This document shows positions 55,001 to 60,964 of a DNA stretch of 64,000 nucleotides, in pieces. The position numbers and the translations under genes were made by a program. This stretch comes from Apoderus coryli (taxonomy: Eukaryota; Arthropoda; Insecta; Coleoptera; Attelabidae), in assembly GCA_911728435.2 (NCBI GenBank), contig OU452198.1:15286001-15350000 (forward strand), in the 5' to 3' direction. Positions within the stretch are counted from its first letter, which is position 1, and each line of letters starts with the position of its first letter. The notes under the pieces were generated by a model. It was not told the origin of the DNA, did not search any database, and worked only from the letters and a program-made list of their open reading frames with translations.

Positions 55001-57917
55001 TTGGCAATAATTTTTTTTTCTAATTTTTGAATAAAGTAGTTAGTTTGTTAGGTTAGTTTATGGGAAATAATGAAAATAATACAATTATAATAATCATCCA
55101 ATCATCATTCAATTTTCTTTCTCTCTTTTACGCAACGTTTCAGCAATGCAAAACTGTTGTCTTCCTCAGGTTTTCCAATAATTCTAAATCGTCTCTACAC
55201 CATTGTATCTTCCATTTCACTTCAAAGACTAAAATGTGCCATGCAAAACAAAACACGTGGCCTGTTGTCGTCAAGTGTGTGTGCTCGGTCTAATGAATCG
55301 GTACAAACACAGCAAGAGCTTCAATGCATGGTATTAGGAAATGTTTCGGACAGCCTAATCTAACTTAATGATTACCAAAATACAAATATTTGTGGCATAG
55401 CGGAAAAAATTACTGGCTTTACCGATAGACGGGATTTTGTTTAAATTAGCAGGCCTTAGGCTAATTTTGTGTAAAGAAACTGAGGCATATGGTTCGACAG
55501 ATACTGACGATATCATTTCGCTCTTATTATGGACTCGTTAGAGTACCATCTACAACATCAAGCCGCCTTTAAGCACAGCGAGATACGAGGCACATTTTTT
55601 TAGTAAGTACTGTTTTGCGATTCCGCCGCCGCAGCGCTACGGTCGGCGTTCCGCGCATGCGCTCTGGTTACCTACATCTCTTGTCTACGCACTGACGCCA
55701 TTACAGTCTGATTCCTCATTGTATACGTTGTTTACTGAGTGTTTAAGATGCCTCCGACAATCGTGAGTCCCGCCGATTGTGAAGTACGGGCTGTTATACG
55801 ATTTCTTAGTGCTAAAGGCGTAAAACCGATCGATATTCATCGTGGGATCTGTGAAGTTTACGGACAAAATTTATGAGTGATGGAATGGTAAGGAAATGTG
55901 TGAGAGCATTTAAAGATGGCCGCACAAATGTGCATGATGAAGAACGGAGTGGGCGTCCTTCGGTCGTTAATGAAGATTTGGTGCAGAAAGTGGAGGAAAA
56001 GGTGTGAGAAAACAGACGCTTTACAATTTCATCAATGTGCGACTGCTTTCCTCAATATTCTCGTAGTGTTTTGTATCGCATTGTGACCGAGAACTTGAAT
56101 TACCGGAAATTGTGTTCACGTTGGGTTCCAAAAATGTTGACGGGTTTGCACAAAACCCAACGTTTAGGCAGTGCATTGACTTTCCTTGAGCGGTACCACA
56201 ATGAAGGTGAAGATTTTTTAGACCAAATTGTTACTGGTGACGAAACATGGGTGGCCTACGTCACACCAGAATCGAAACAACAATCCATGGAATGGAAAAT
56301 CATGTGCACAGTTTTTTGGGACAGAAAAGGAGTATTGCTAGTGGAGTTTCTGCCTCGTAATGAGACAATCAATGCAGCGTCTTATTGTGAGACATTGAAC
56401 AATCTGCGTCGTGCAATCCAGAACAAAAGACGTGGCAAGTTGAGTAAGGGTATCGTTTTGCTGCATGACAATGCCCGTCCACATGTGGCTAATCGGACCA
56501 AAGATCTCATCAAATCTTTTAAATGGGAAACTCTAGATCATCCTCCATACAGCCCTGATCTGGCGCCCAGCGACTACCATTTGTTCCTGCACTTGAAGAA
56601 ACACCTGGGTGGTCAGCGAAGTCAAAACATTTGTAAGTAAGTGGTTAACAAGTCAGGCGGCAGAATTTTATGAGGAGGGTATTCAAAAACTGGTGCCACG
56701 TTATGACAAGTGCCTCAATATTCACGGAAATTATGTAGAAAAGTAGATTAAGGTACAGGCTTTCATGTAAAAATAAAATTATTGCGATATCTTTGCACGT
56801 CTTTTTTAATTCCAAAACCGTACTTGCTTAAACAACATGCCTCGTATATACCGGCAGATATATGTAGATCAAACCACCATCTACACAACCAGTATACCCC
56901 GACACACAGGCAGTGTATAGGTAACGGCAGTAAAGGTATAATAATAATTAAAACACAAAACGCCAGCACGAGACCATTTCATCCTTCCGCCAGCAGAATT
57001 TTTATTAATGAGTACCATCTCTTCCTGAAAGTGGAAGAATTTTTAGCTGGGAAAGACTGAATGCTCATAGCATCTGCTATGACCATCGTGGCTCAGCTCT
57101 TTGGCACTAGAGGAGTAGAACTCCTGATTGCTATTTCTCATTATATTAAATGCCTTGATTACTATGCGAACTACCTGGGAAAGTAGGTGAACGTTCTGTG
57201 GCTTTGTAATTTGTGTTGCTATTTTTCGTTTTTAATTATTTATGGTAAAACTCGTATATGATAATTATCAGTCACATAGAATAAGGCCTTTTGCGTCTCT
57301 TGCCGTTTCTCAGGTTATTAAGTTGTCATTTTGAAGAATTTCTTCTTAACGTTTGACCAACACGTGTTGTTGACATCGTCATGTGTTATCGTGAGTAATG
57401 TTTCCCATACCTTTTTTTCTTGGTTGCATGAGTTTAAAATATCTTTGTAAAAATTCATAAAAAAATACAAATAAAGGGAATTAGATAACATATTGATTTA
57501 TTAAAAAAACTTTATAGCCAAAAGCAAGTGAATATGTCATTATATCAGGGATAATTACAGTGAACTTCTTAATTCAACTATAAACTATGTTATAATATAG
57601 ATGGGGGCGGTACGCTTTAATGGTTATATGCGGAATCATGTTTATGATATAGCCCAGGTCACGTTTTATTTCGATTATTTGGACATTCTGCATATCGTTT
57701 AAACTATCGTTAATATTTATATATTGTATTCATTTTTTAGATTAAATGGTTTTGTTATTCAGAAATAGATGTAAAACCCACGGAAATGGAAACGAATGAA
57801 ATGAGTGTGTATGATTTAAAGAAACATTCCAAATTTGTATTTCGTCCAGGTAGTACGGTTAAGGCAAAACCGACACAAGAAAATATGATTGGCACTGTGA
57901 TAGATAGTTCAAAAGAG
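21878..57917 (+). CDS. UBE2O: UBE2O-type E2/E3 hybrid ubiquitin ligase, N-terminal 519 residues (gene continues past 64000)
   Basis: UBE2O is a large ubiquitin-conjugating enzyme that also selects substrates, such as unassembled ribosomal and other orphan proteins (family knowledge). Nine in-phase exons are placed: 21878-22087, 22852-22909, 24319-24488, 35512-35652, 38094-38281, 47490-47654, 52533-52776, 54108-54311 and 57741-57917. Diagnostic stretches are GDIVRRLEKDKETQRGYC, TVVWQDGTEEKDIPS, LDDHEFFPGECVV and the SVYDLKKHSKFVFRPG segment, all from the N-terminal substrate-binding regions. An acidic run (SEEDWWTEEEEDS) lies at about residues 335-350. The UBC domain with its catalytic Cys is not in the window. 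Introns of up to 12 kb are filled with transposons. Start: first ATG of the open frame, with no in-frame upstream ATG. Confidence 0.88.
22852..22909 (+). CDS. UBE2O: UBE2O exon 2
   Basis: A 58-bp exon after gatttcag, coding VHLMNRGILPGDIVRRLEK. The GDIVRR stretch is strongly conserved in UBE2O. Ends in phase 1 before gtatgt. Confidence 0.88.
22957..23659. mobile_element. Foldback MITE, ~700 bp with ~200-bp arms
   Basis: The left arm starts cagggtgtcccagtgtggac and holds gaaaaaagaaggttataagt, aaagttatgagtcc and tgaaccgcctcgtataaat. The right arm, ending tgggacaccc, holds their complements in mirror order. TA lies at both borders. No coding. It sits in the UBE2O intron after exon 2. Confidence 0.75.
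23660..24318. other. UBE2O intron with possible Penelope-like tails
   Basis: Contains cggtataaccgga (23853), a minus-sense gtacttcatcaga (24042) and a plus-sense ctgatgaagtgcg followed by cgaaacgttgca (24172-24210). These resemble Penelope-like 3' motifs. No coding. Confidence 0.35.
24319..24488 (+). CDS. UBE2O: UBE2O exon 3
   Basis: After tttttaatag it completes Asp and reads DKETQRGYCKETKQTAVVQ and continues to KFGRIE before gtttgt. KETQRGYC is a UBE2O hallmark. Confidence 0.88.
24489..25199. other. UBE2O intron with a minus-strand LINE 3' tail
   Basis: At 24763 aataaataaataaataattt begins a minus-sense LINE tail (tgcaataaattatttattta on the other strand) that extends to about 24990. No coding domain can be read. 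The rest is unassigned. Confidence 0.45.
25521..25946 (+). repeat. 5' LTR
   Basis: 426 bp, TGTTAT...ATAACA. It contains a TATA-like tataaata at about 25773 and an AATAAAG at about 25899, fitting U3 promoter and R/U5 polyadenylation roles. Confidence 0.9.
25950..25967 (+). promoter_or_regulatory. Primer-binding site
   Basis: TGGCGCAGTCAGTAGGAT, three bases after the 5' LTR. It would pair with the 3' end of a tRNA plus CCA. It resembles the serine-tRNA-type site of the 17.6/297 group, which is recalled and not checked. Confidence 0.75.
26200..26330 (+). repeat. 24-bp tandem repeat in the gag leader
   Basis: About five copies of a unit read as aaagctcgttgcagctcata plus attc, with small changes (c/a at one site, a decayed last copy). 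Shorter gctcagatcaggac repeats lie upstream at 26045-26140. They are in the untranslated leader between the primer site and gag, where packaging signals are usual. Confidence 0.75.
26564..27613 (+). CDS. gag: Gag of the LTR retrotransposon
   Basis: An intact 349-residue Gag. The N-terminal two thirds look like a Ty3/gypsy capsid (IPEYDGDQIALNTFINSC, then FADPRDLTSLIQDLQ, then ILTGLDPKI-like LLTGLDPKISHIIRA). A CCHC zinc knuckle follows at about residues 226-239 (CNYCKKPGHTVQEC). The C-terminus is Asn/Gln-rich with repeated QNSNFRNQ units and an acidic tail. The frame has no stops or frameshifts. It would form the particle that packages this RNA. It ends at TAA 27613 with no pol frame after it. 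Confidence 0.88.
   Translation: MAQNTNQNEGEIEAFRLSEIFSLIPEYDGDQIALNTFINSCSCAIQMCTENQIPLVTMKIKNQIRGKAAQLINSRDLHHWVEIQQLLNVHFADPRDLTSLIQDLQKIVQSPNENALNFVSRLQTHLSKLHAAINKQNLPREQKNAQVSLVEEMCLNTLLTGLDPKISHIIRASNPLSMLEATNRIKRELQLSYFEQQKSRIRSNNTNNIQTQSRKPNNFTSNVKTCNYCKKPGHTVQECRKRQYNNNSNNFQNPNSRQEFEPRIQQQQNSNFRNQPQNTNFRNQQQQQNSNFRTQNTSNSRPNFINNNNYSNPSSSRTHLVNNHDDENEEDENFRLNASETTQMRNHHM
27614..27842 (+). other. Post-gag remnant, possibly the tail of a lost pol or env
   Basis: In the +1 frame relative to gag, a short open stretch reads LLLPKRRPSIRVNEPIEG then FEMNENKSFA and a stop at about 27720. It looks like a protein C-terminus fused near the gag end by an internal deletion. Its family is not recognisable. 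Confidence 0.4.
27843..27854 (+). promoter_or_regulatory. Polypurine tract
   Basis: aagagggag directly before the 3' LTR, the expected plus-strand primer for reverse transcription. Confidence 0.75.
27855..28280 (+). repeat. 3' LTR
   Basis: 426 bp, the same length as the 5' LTR and with no difference noticed when reading the two side by side. Confidence 0.9.
28503..30135 (-). mobile_element. Tc1-like element, full length, decayed
   Basis: 1633 bp between TA dinucleotides, with inverted ends CACTATTGGAGAAAAGTAGA and, on the other strand, CACTATTGGACAAAAGTAGA followed by gcaaca. It is inserted in the LINE 3' UTR, whose text resumes as tgttgctctgtaaaggg. The interior codes a broken Tc1-type transposase on the minus strand. 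Confidence 0.88.
28850..29820 (-). pseudogene. Tc1 transposase pseudogene
   Basis: Read from 29820 downward: SRDTPISKELKQRVVIAHL, ISSYNEGGHL, the open block 29434-29210 with FIDETRYKIFNYDRMKH and GSVFHGVVSHGMGWVF, and a decayed QDNDPKH. The first two Asp of the DD34E catalytic triad are visible; the last block is degenerate. Several stops and frameshifts. Confidence 0.75.
31060..31224. repeat. Dispersed repeat shared with 9440-9480 and 4005-4035
   Basis: Holds gatcaacgaaacggcccg (compare gatcgacgaaacgaccct at 9450) and aagtcttgttactttatgta with acaagcaattca, present also at 4008-4033. Confidence 0.5.
31723..32918 (+). pseudogene. LINE ORF2 RT domain (two frames)
   Basis: The frame 31723-32469 holds RT motifs including FADD (LLFADDLKLYRP). 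A shift then leads into 32475-32918 with the thumb/C-terminal block MGVIMDSEMTFDAH onward. Closest in window to the elements at 39060-41885 and 60965-63794. Confidence 0.75.
32876..35155 (-). mobile_element. LINE, 5'-truncated, inserted in the LINE above
   Basis: A minus-strand element lacking ORF1 and endonuclease. Its 3' tail is at low coordinates (tttatttattcacgg at 32873). The family differs from its host (SGVPQGSHLGPLLFNLFIND, GGPTDCYLLQED), and matches the broken copy at 48413-50090. Confidence 0.8.
33099..35137 (-). pseudogene. LINE ORF2 of the inserted element (three frames)
   Basis: Block 35137-34112 covers the linker and RT motifs 0-3 (KSAGPDGIPPLFLNKC, NYRPVCILNSIPKLFE, EQFGFQSGRSTELN). 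Block 34257-33250 covers the core and thumb (SGVPQGSHLGPLLFN, FADDLKCYRR, DLGVYLDTSLSFVDH). Block 33293-33099 is the C-terminus. Only two frameshifts separate these, so it is fairly young. Confidence 0.8.
35512..35652 (+). CDS. UBE2O: UBE2O exon 4
   Basis: A 47-codon exon between ccaatag and gtaagt, reading AIDQIVKLQSKDGSIVEV, then NLTDYWLAKRKQE and FYPGQEV. It lies 11 kb from exon 3 across the largest transposon nest, and just after a LINE tail that ends 40 bp upstream. Confidence 0.83.
35653..36202. other. UBE2O intron, no feature recognised
   Basis: No gene, RNA or repeat end that I can support. Confidence 0.4.
36203..36397 (+). mobile_element. ~190-bp MITE, ATACAGGGTGTCC ends
   Basis: Starts atacagggtgtcctatggtg and ends aaatggaacaccctatata, whose outermost bases are inverted copies. 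An internal ttccagttataccggaagt palindrome is present. A related copy lies inverted at 37736-37927. Confidence 0.65.
36625..37045. repeat. Foldback repeat with ~55-bp arms
   Basis: The arm at 36715-36755 (attttatcttacgtatcatt, aaaaattaaagaaactttct) is complemented at 36990-37040. It starts near a tacagggtggtc end (36630). Noncoding. Confidence 0.6.
37085..37720 (-). mobile_element. Jockey-clade LINE fragment
   Basis: Minus strand: WARSDEEKALLFAEHLASVF and NEVNLLNRQKSPGIDRITP (37649-37296), then LDVSQAFDKVWHTGLLYKIK-type sequence (MDVSQAFDKVWHTGLLYK) and IKSGVPQGSTI (37306-37120). The KSPGxDxITPKM and DVSQAFDKVWH motifs are typical of Jockey elements, unlike the other LINEs here. 5' and 3' parts are missing. 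Confidence 0.75.
37736..37927 (-). mobile_element. ~190-bp MITE, inverted copy
   Basis: Mirror of 36203-36397: begins tatatacggtgttccattta and ends gacaccctgtatata. The palindrome here is decayed (gtgtaaccggaagt). About 1.3 kb of repeat and Jockey DNA separate the pair. Confidence 0.65.
38094..38281 (+). CDS. UBE2O: UBE2O exon 5
   Basis: After atttccag the frame reads TCIPSDFNGANWKRKTKVM onward to VVKDDIN, and ends in phase 2 before gtaaga. It includes the RQRFTVQEVTDVLVEF stretch. Confidence 0.83.
38282..39059. other. UBE2O intron, no feature recognised
   Basis: AT-rich; no coding or repeat border that I can support. Confidence 0.4.
39060..41885 (-). mobile_element. LINE, 5'-truncated within the endonuclease
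   Basis: Minus-strand element of the same family as 60571-63907. Its 3' tail starts at 39060 (aataaataaataaat, then acaggtttacacccaattac). It retains the C-terminal half of the endonuclease (YVQPGVSLDNYAEL, ILGDFNIHY, HHPALNV), the linker and the whole RT. Breaks: frameshifts near 41470, 40795, 40500 and 39960-40010. Confidence 0.85.
39340..41883 (-). pseudogene. LINE ORF2 (endonuclease part, RT) in five frames
   Basis: Blocks in order: 41883-41476 (endonuclease), 41429-40794 (PAWFSRDIIQSIKAKHRVLQ, LWRFVRSKSRRTRIPGSM), 40797-40516 (NYRPISIISNFSKIFE), 40421-39909 (SGAPQGNNLAPLMF, LLFADDLKLFRV) and 40008-39340 (DLGVWVDSDLSFNHH, LEYASVVWSPIYQVHINK, FRVPQAHTNYE). The active-site FADD is preserved, but the frames are broken. 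Confidence 0.82.
41886..42520. other. UBE2O intron, no feature recognised
   Basis: Nothing supportable on either strand. Confidence 0.4.
42522..43016 (-). mobile_element. LINE ORF2 C-terminal fragment
   Basis: Minus-strand frame with LQRRCLRTMLGLGWRDCC, NYGTRNRNDILPEFHR and KFYNKLPSHIKNLGE, the post-RT region of Jockey/RTE-type elements. The RT core is absent. Confidence 0.65.
43110..43158. repeat. Short direct duplication
   Basis: acaatgataataacctacat is followed directly by a second copy (aaatacaatgataataacct). A simple two-copy tandem. Confidence 0.5.
43233..43458 (-). mobile_element. LINE ORF2 C-terminal fragment, split by a hAT element
   Basis: Minus frame VSIASLLTVYHGYFVSRMSYG, here shortened: VYHGYFVSRMSYGITRFF, then RRSLYYKGIMEYNRLP. 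The LINE text appears to resume after the hAT element at 45737 (cttctgatcagatatttta). Confidence 0.55.
43451..45744. mobile_element. hAT-family element, non-autonomous, 2.28 kb
   Basis: Element 43459-45736 has ends CAGTGTTGTTGCTGGC and, on the other strand, CAGTGTTGTTATTGC. It lies between exact 8-bp CTTCTGAT copies (43451-43458, 45737-45744). agtaatag words pile up in both subterminal zones (43485-43560 and 45605-45720). No transposase is readable. Inside, gaataaaaaatgacaggaag (43762) has an inverted partner at 44655-44680, possibly an older nested element. Confidence 0.88.
45765..46853 (-). mobile_element. P-like element with ~7-bp target duplication, 1.08 kb
   Basis: Element 45772-46846 has ends CATAGAATAAATAAAGAGAA and, on the other strand, CATAGAATAAATAAACAGAG. 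The flanks GTAAAGC and GTAAAAC differ at one base. On the minus strand, 46317-46039 codes SKINKFIFPVINYTFFFF, ISKLENIFQNNFENC and PCSNFPKKYVTKLYFRL. The last resembles the C-terminus of THAP/P-type transposases (recalled pattern). The rest is missing. Confidence 0.6.
46860..47489. other. UBE2O intron with one MITE end
   Basis: tatatacagggtgttttatt at 46938 is a one-sided copy of the ACAGGGTGT repeat end. Nothing else is identified. Confidence 0.4.
47490..47654 (+). CDS. UBE2O: UBE2O exon 6
   Basis: After ttttttaag the two carried bases make Lys and the frame reads LNILENTSNAPLELMERR onward to VNSNK, phase 2, before gtaagt. Weakly conserved, Lys-rich linker. Confidence 0.78.
48413..50090 (+). 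mobile_element. LINE with an internal inversion
   Basis: The plus-strand ORF2 start (IVYYQNVRGLRRKLANL, VIILLETWL) is followed at about 48785-49075 by a piece in the opposite orientation (SADLSLLNDHLGFVNWE). Plus strand then resumes from 49141 (ELPGNVGVFWRFVNSRRNS) through EYSGDLSRVL, ALDKVNHPLLIHKL and SGVPQGRHLGPLLFN to GPTDLL. The family is that of 32876-35155. The C-terminus is missing. Confidence 0.75.
50155..51095 (+). mobile_element. RTE-type LINE, 5' end only
   Basis: The frame 50756-51007 reads NFATWNVGTLMYTNTSNRP, then LKRFSIDIAALSETR and GGYTFFWKGK, the endonuclease start of RTE elements often annotated as craniofacial development protein 2-like. A GC-richer leader with a 160-codon open frame (50277-50759) precedes it and may be untranslated. 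The element stops at about 51095 just after a frameshift, so its 3' 80 percent is gone. Confidence 0.75.
51096..52468. other. Right interior of the piggyBac-like element
   Basis: Mostly AT-rich and noncoding, except for the GC-rich hairpin at 51425-51519. A frame around 52052-52110 (YDEKIVKDHTVVMGTFFNG) is protein-like but not identified. Confidence 0.4.
51425..51519. repeat. GC-rich hairpin in AT-rich DNA
   Basis: The left arm gttaaagccgctgcagccct plus tcgctgtatag pairs imperfectly with the right arm ctatacagcggcgggctgca plus acgaatgctttac. The loop carries its own gctcgcttcgctc near-palindrome. Confidence 0.6.
52533..52776 (+). CDS. UBE2O: UBE2O exon 7 (acidic region)
   Basis: After tttattttag the frame reads SLSKVPLIRSVSQLQKHS and then an acidic block rich in Glu and Trp (SEEDWWTEEEEDSIE). 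It ends VE before gttagt, phase 0. Confidence 0.8.
52820..52890 (-). mobile_element. Small LINE fragment
   Basis: Minus frame DDQYEFLPGRSTELNILDFA, the GFxxGRSTxxN block of LINE reverse transcriptase. It abuts the mariner. Confidence 0.6.
52895..54058 (-). mobile_element. mariner element, left end lost
   Basis: A minus-strand mariner. Its right end, on the minus strand, starts cgagggtagccttttatatt next to TA (54059-54060). The left inverted end is not found; a LINE scrap lies there instead. The coding relic is given separately. Confidence 0.7.
52963..53884 (-). pseudogene. mariner transposase pseudogene
   Basis: From ATG 53884: MELNREIIFYNFRRGLTQQQ then a stop. Further on: ELNSIFGDK, TVKKICSRWIPQNLS, IVTGDESWINAYEPERKQQS (first catalytic Asp), VVRARSTSKQMVACFF, NSEWYTTICL, and HPPYSPDLAPNDFFLFP (third Asp of DD34D). 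At least five frameshifts or stops. Dead copy. Confidence 0.85.
54108..54311 (+). CDS. UBE2O: UBE2O exon 8
   Basis: After tgattcag the frame reads VLCVESKTTVVWQDGTEE, then KDIPSTQLYY, then LDDHEFFPGECVV and KYGVVQHVNYLDRTAT. This is the most recognisable UBE2O block in the window. Donor aca/gtaagt, phase 0. Confidence 0.9.
54410..54935. repeat. Intronic repeat with tctgtctgtatgtctg block
   Basis: Contains ccggttataccggaaatag (54525) and, from 54670, gtctgtctgtatgtctgttt then cgatagcgcctaaacgcttt. The latter reads like the 5' part of a dispersed insect repeat. No coding. Confidence 0.4.
54936..55025 (+). repeat. tRNA-like sequence (tRNA-derived SINE head or tRNA pseudogene)
   Basis: It has a perfect B box GGTTCGAATCC (54985-54995), an anticodon arm gtgcggttcgcatgcgga with loop reading CGC (Ala-type), and a following run of nine T. 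The A-box region (gtcattgatcgagcg) is decayed and the acceptor stem does not close, so it is unlikely to be a working tRNA. Confidence 0.55.
55026..55583. other. UBE2O intron, no feature recognised
   Basis: Short open frames at 55060-55363 overlap each other and match nothing I know. Confidence 0.4.
55584..56846 (+). mobile_element. mariner element, full length
   Basis: 1259 bp (55586-56844) between TA dinucleotides. Inverted ends are CGAGGCACATTTTTTTAGTA and, on the other strand, CGAGGCATGTTGTTTAAGCA, followed by the shared agtac.gtttt. It encloses one transposase gene with few lesions. Confidence 0.88.
55748..56746 (+). pseudogene. mariner transposase, nearly intact
   Basis: Starts MPPTIVSPADCEVRAVIRFL. 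One frameshift follows at GQNL/MSDGMVRK (about 55873), then an in-frame TGA at about 56005. An unbroken 201-codon stretch (56035-56640) carries IVTGDETWVAYV (first Asp), LLHDNARPHVANRT (second Asp) and HPPYSPDLAPSDYHLFLHLK (third Asp, DD34D). A last frameshift near 56630 precedes the C-terminus ending NIHGNYVEK. Only three lesions, so it was active recently. Confidence 0.85.
56850..57740. other. UBE2O intron before exon 9
   Basis: No feature that I can support. Nearby short open frames overlap and are unlike known proteins. Confidence 0.4.
57741..57917 (+). CDS. UBE2O: UBE2O exon 9
   Basis: After attttttag the frame reads IKWFCYSEIDVKPTEME, then MSVYDLKKHSKFVFRPG, then GTVIDSSKE before gtatat. 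VYDLxxHxxFxFRPG is a UBE2O motif. No later exon is seen before 64000. Confidence 0.86.
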
Positions 57918-60584
57918 GTATATTAGAGTTTGGTTGCGTATATTCTATAAATTATATACAAGGTGATTTACGTAAACCGTGCATTTACAATTTCTACTTG
58001 CAGATGGAGTAAAAGCTTAAAATTTGGTGTGCTGTCATATCGATTAATTCCATTCTACCTCAAATAATTTTAGTACCTACTCCAGGTATAATACAGGGTG
58101 GACTCAAAGTTGGTGCGAACTTTCTTATTTTAAATGGAAACCCTAATGTTTTTTCACATGGTTCAATTGGCTTTCTAATTATTGATTGAGTTTGAACAAC
58201 TTAAGTTATGTTATCTTATCTATTACAGATTTTGACATATATTATGATAATTTTTCTGCAAATAATTGCCGTAGGTAGTAATTTACGAAAAACTGTGTAT
58301 GTTGCGACATTTTTTCAACTAACACCTACTATTTTTTGACAGCATTCGGAAAAAAATTAAATTTTAGGGTGAGTTACTTAAGCTCATTATACAGGGTGGT
58401 CACTTTTTATGAAGTCTGAATTATCCACACGAGTTTTCGAAATATGTTCAAAAAACCAAGAATAGTGAAATTTCATGTTTCGCATTAACTCACTACAGGC
58501 TCATGTAAGAAAAAAAAGGTTTGGATCAAAGTTGATTTGCATCATTAAAGCTACGATATGGTTTAGTTAGGAAAGTTCTGTGGCGACGCGCTTTTCCAAT
58601 AGGTGCTACCCCTTTGAAATTTTAAATGGACGCATATGACTTTTTTCCGGATTATTTAATATCCTTTGATTTTGTAGCGAACTCTGAAAACCGCAAGTCC
58701 GTATCACAAAAGCAAACACAGTTATAGGCCTTTCTCTTTAACTATGTTAAAAAACGTGTTAGCCTGGATGTCAAAAACTGACAAAATTCTATGAATTCCA
58801 TTGTTTCTTTGACAGTTTCTTGACAATTCATGTTTCTATTCAACCGCAAGTACCAAATAGTGTTACTTAAGTATCTCTTTCTTTAGATATCAGAATGAAT
58901 TTATATAAGCGACTAAAGTTAAAAAAAAAAATACCTAATAGACACAAATACAAATCAAATAACATCACAATTACACAAACAACTAGGGTTATTACACTAA
59001 ATATTTGTCTTCTCTTATCTCGATATCGGTGAATTTTGTGTTTACTTTACTTGAAACTAAATGGCATTAATAGCTTGAATGAACTGTGAAAGAAGCCATG
59101 CAATTCAATGATACCGCTATTTTGTCGGTTTTTCAATAAAAATAATAAAACAATAAAAGAAAATGAAAATCTAAGGAAGAAAATATTAAACTAACAAACT
59201 GAAAAGGTAAATTAATATAATTACGAATAATTATATTAATCTCCACATAAAACTTTAATTACAATTGTAATCTGACAATTGTAACAGACTTTAAATTCTA
59301 CGATTCGAAATATTAAACAATTACTAAAAGAAACAAAACTTTAACTTTACTAAAACTTCTAGAAACAAAAAGGTCTTGAACTTTAAAGACATTAAAAAGA
59401 ACAAACAAAAGAACTTTCTGAACAAAATTTTACGTCGACTGACTACTAAGAAACTTTGAAAAAACTTACTATTTCAGAAACGGTAAATGAACTGGACTTT
59501 ATAAACTGAAATAGTCCTTTATGATAGTTCACAAGAACTATAAAAAATCTTTAAACCTTATGAAAACTGAGAAGTCCAAATTCTTAAGAAAAACTGAAAC
59601 AATTCTTTAATTTTATAAAACTGGTAAGTCTGAACTACTCAAAAACTGGAAAGAATCTAACTTTTAAAAATGCAAAGGCATCTTAGGTTACCTCGCATTA
59701 ACAAAAAATACCCCTCCTTTGAAGAGGGAAAGAAATAGGGTAACCAATTGAAAAGAGGCATTTCGAACGAAAACACTACAACACGTAATTGTAATATTAA
59801 CGACTAGATGTCGACAGCTGTCTCATTTTGGGAATTAAATTATAATATAATTTTTTAATTATAAGATGTCTTTTTAATCCCCAGAAATCGCTACTGGAGA
59901 AAAAACCACACATCTTTTCGAGGCCGTTTGTAATAATCATACTTATGTGTGGGAAAAACCATAATAGCAAGCCTGAAAATATTTTAGCGTTTCATCCCTC
60001 TAATCAAATTCGTTCTTTCTGGAATATTATTTGGCAAAGAACCATATCTAACATGGTTGTATTTTACAATCTTTGTATAATGTTTCAAAAACCCATAAAA
60101 TAGATGTGACGTTGAAAACACTTTATTGACTTTGTCCCAAAAATAAAATGGTCCTTAGATAATAACTACCCTACATAATATGGCACGAAATTTGCCAGTG
60201 GCGTTTTGTTACAGTACCATTTGCAAAAAAAAAAAATAGTAATCGTCTGGGCTTCCGGCTAACTGCTCCACCAACTTGGGTTCCTGATTTTGAATGGTTT
60301 GCAAGATATTTGTTTTCGTGAACTACTACGGCAGTAATTATTTTACGAAAAATCGTGTTGTGTTAAGTTAAGTTAATATATCTTAGGTTCTTTAAACTCC
60401 GAATTAGAAAGCCAATTGAACCACGTGAAAATACATGTAGATTTCCATTTAAAATAAGAAAGTTGGCATCGACTTTTGATACACACTGTGTAGTTGGAGT
60501 TAGTGCTAAAAATATTTGAGGTAGCATGCCAAGTTTCAAGTTTTTTACTCCATCTGCAAGTTCAAAAACTTCTAATCTAATAAT

Positions 60585-60929
60585 ATGATCAAAGCGGTTA
60601 TTCCAACATTCGAAACGGCTAATGTTAAACGCATTAATCGCATAGGTCGTCTTACTGAGGAACAGTTAAGACCCAGGCCTATAAGAGTTGCCCTCACGAG
60701 TTATCAGATGGCTAATGATCTTCTTCGAATGGCAAACAGGCTTAGGTTGATTCCACAGCATAGCAGTATCGGCATATCCACAGATAAAACTCCATACCAA
60801 TTGAAAGAATATCGCGCTGTCCGGGAACAATTAAACGAGCGAAAGCGAGCAGGGTCGACCGGTATCCGCATAAAATATATGAATGGAGTTCCCACAATTG
60901 TCAATAATACGGAAGCTTCTTTAAACTAA
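60585..60929 (+). CDS. LINE ORF1 protein, C-terminal part
   Basis: 114 codons, basic, with RIGRLTEEQLRPRPIRVALT and ANDLLRMANRLRLI, like the RNA-binding C-terminal domain of LINE ORF1 proteins. The 5' part was lost on insertion. It ends 35 bp before the ORF2 start. Confidence 0.65.
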   Translation: MIKAVIPTFETANVKRINRIGRLTEEQLRPRPIRVALTSYQMANDLLRMANRLRLIPQHSSIGISTDKTPYQLKEYRAVREQLNERKRAGSTGIRIKYMNGVPTIVNNTEASLN

Positions 60930-60964
60930 TATCATCGTCTAGCAGGAACTATAAACACCTAAAA

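Noticed and set aside
54936..55008. Functional tRNA-Ala gene
   Set aside because: The B box and anticodon arm look right, but the acceptor stem does not pair and the A box is decayed.
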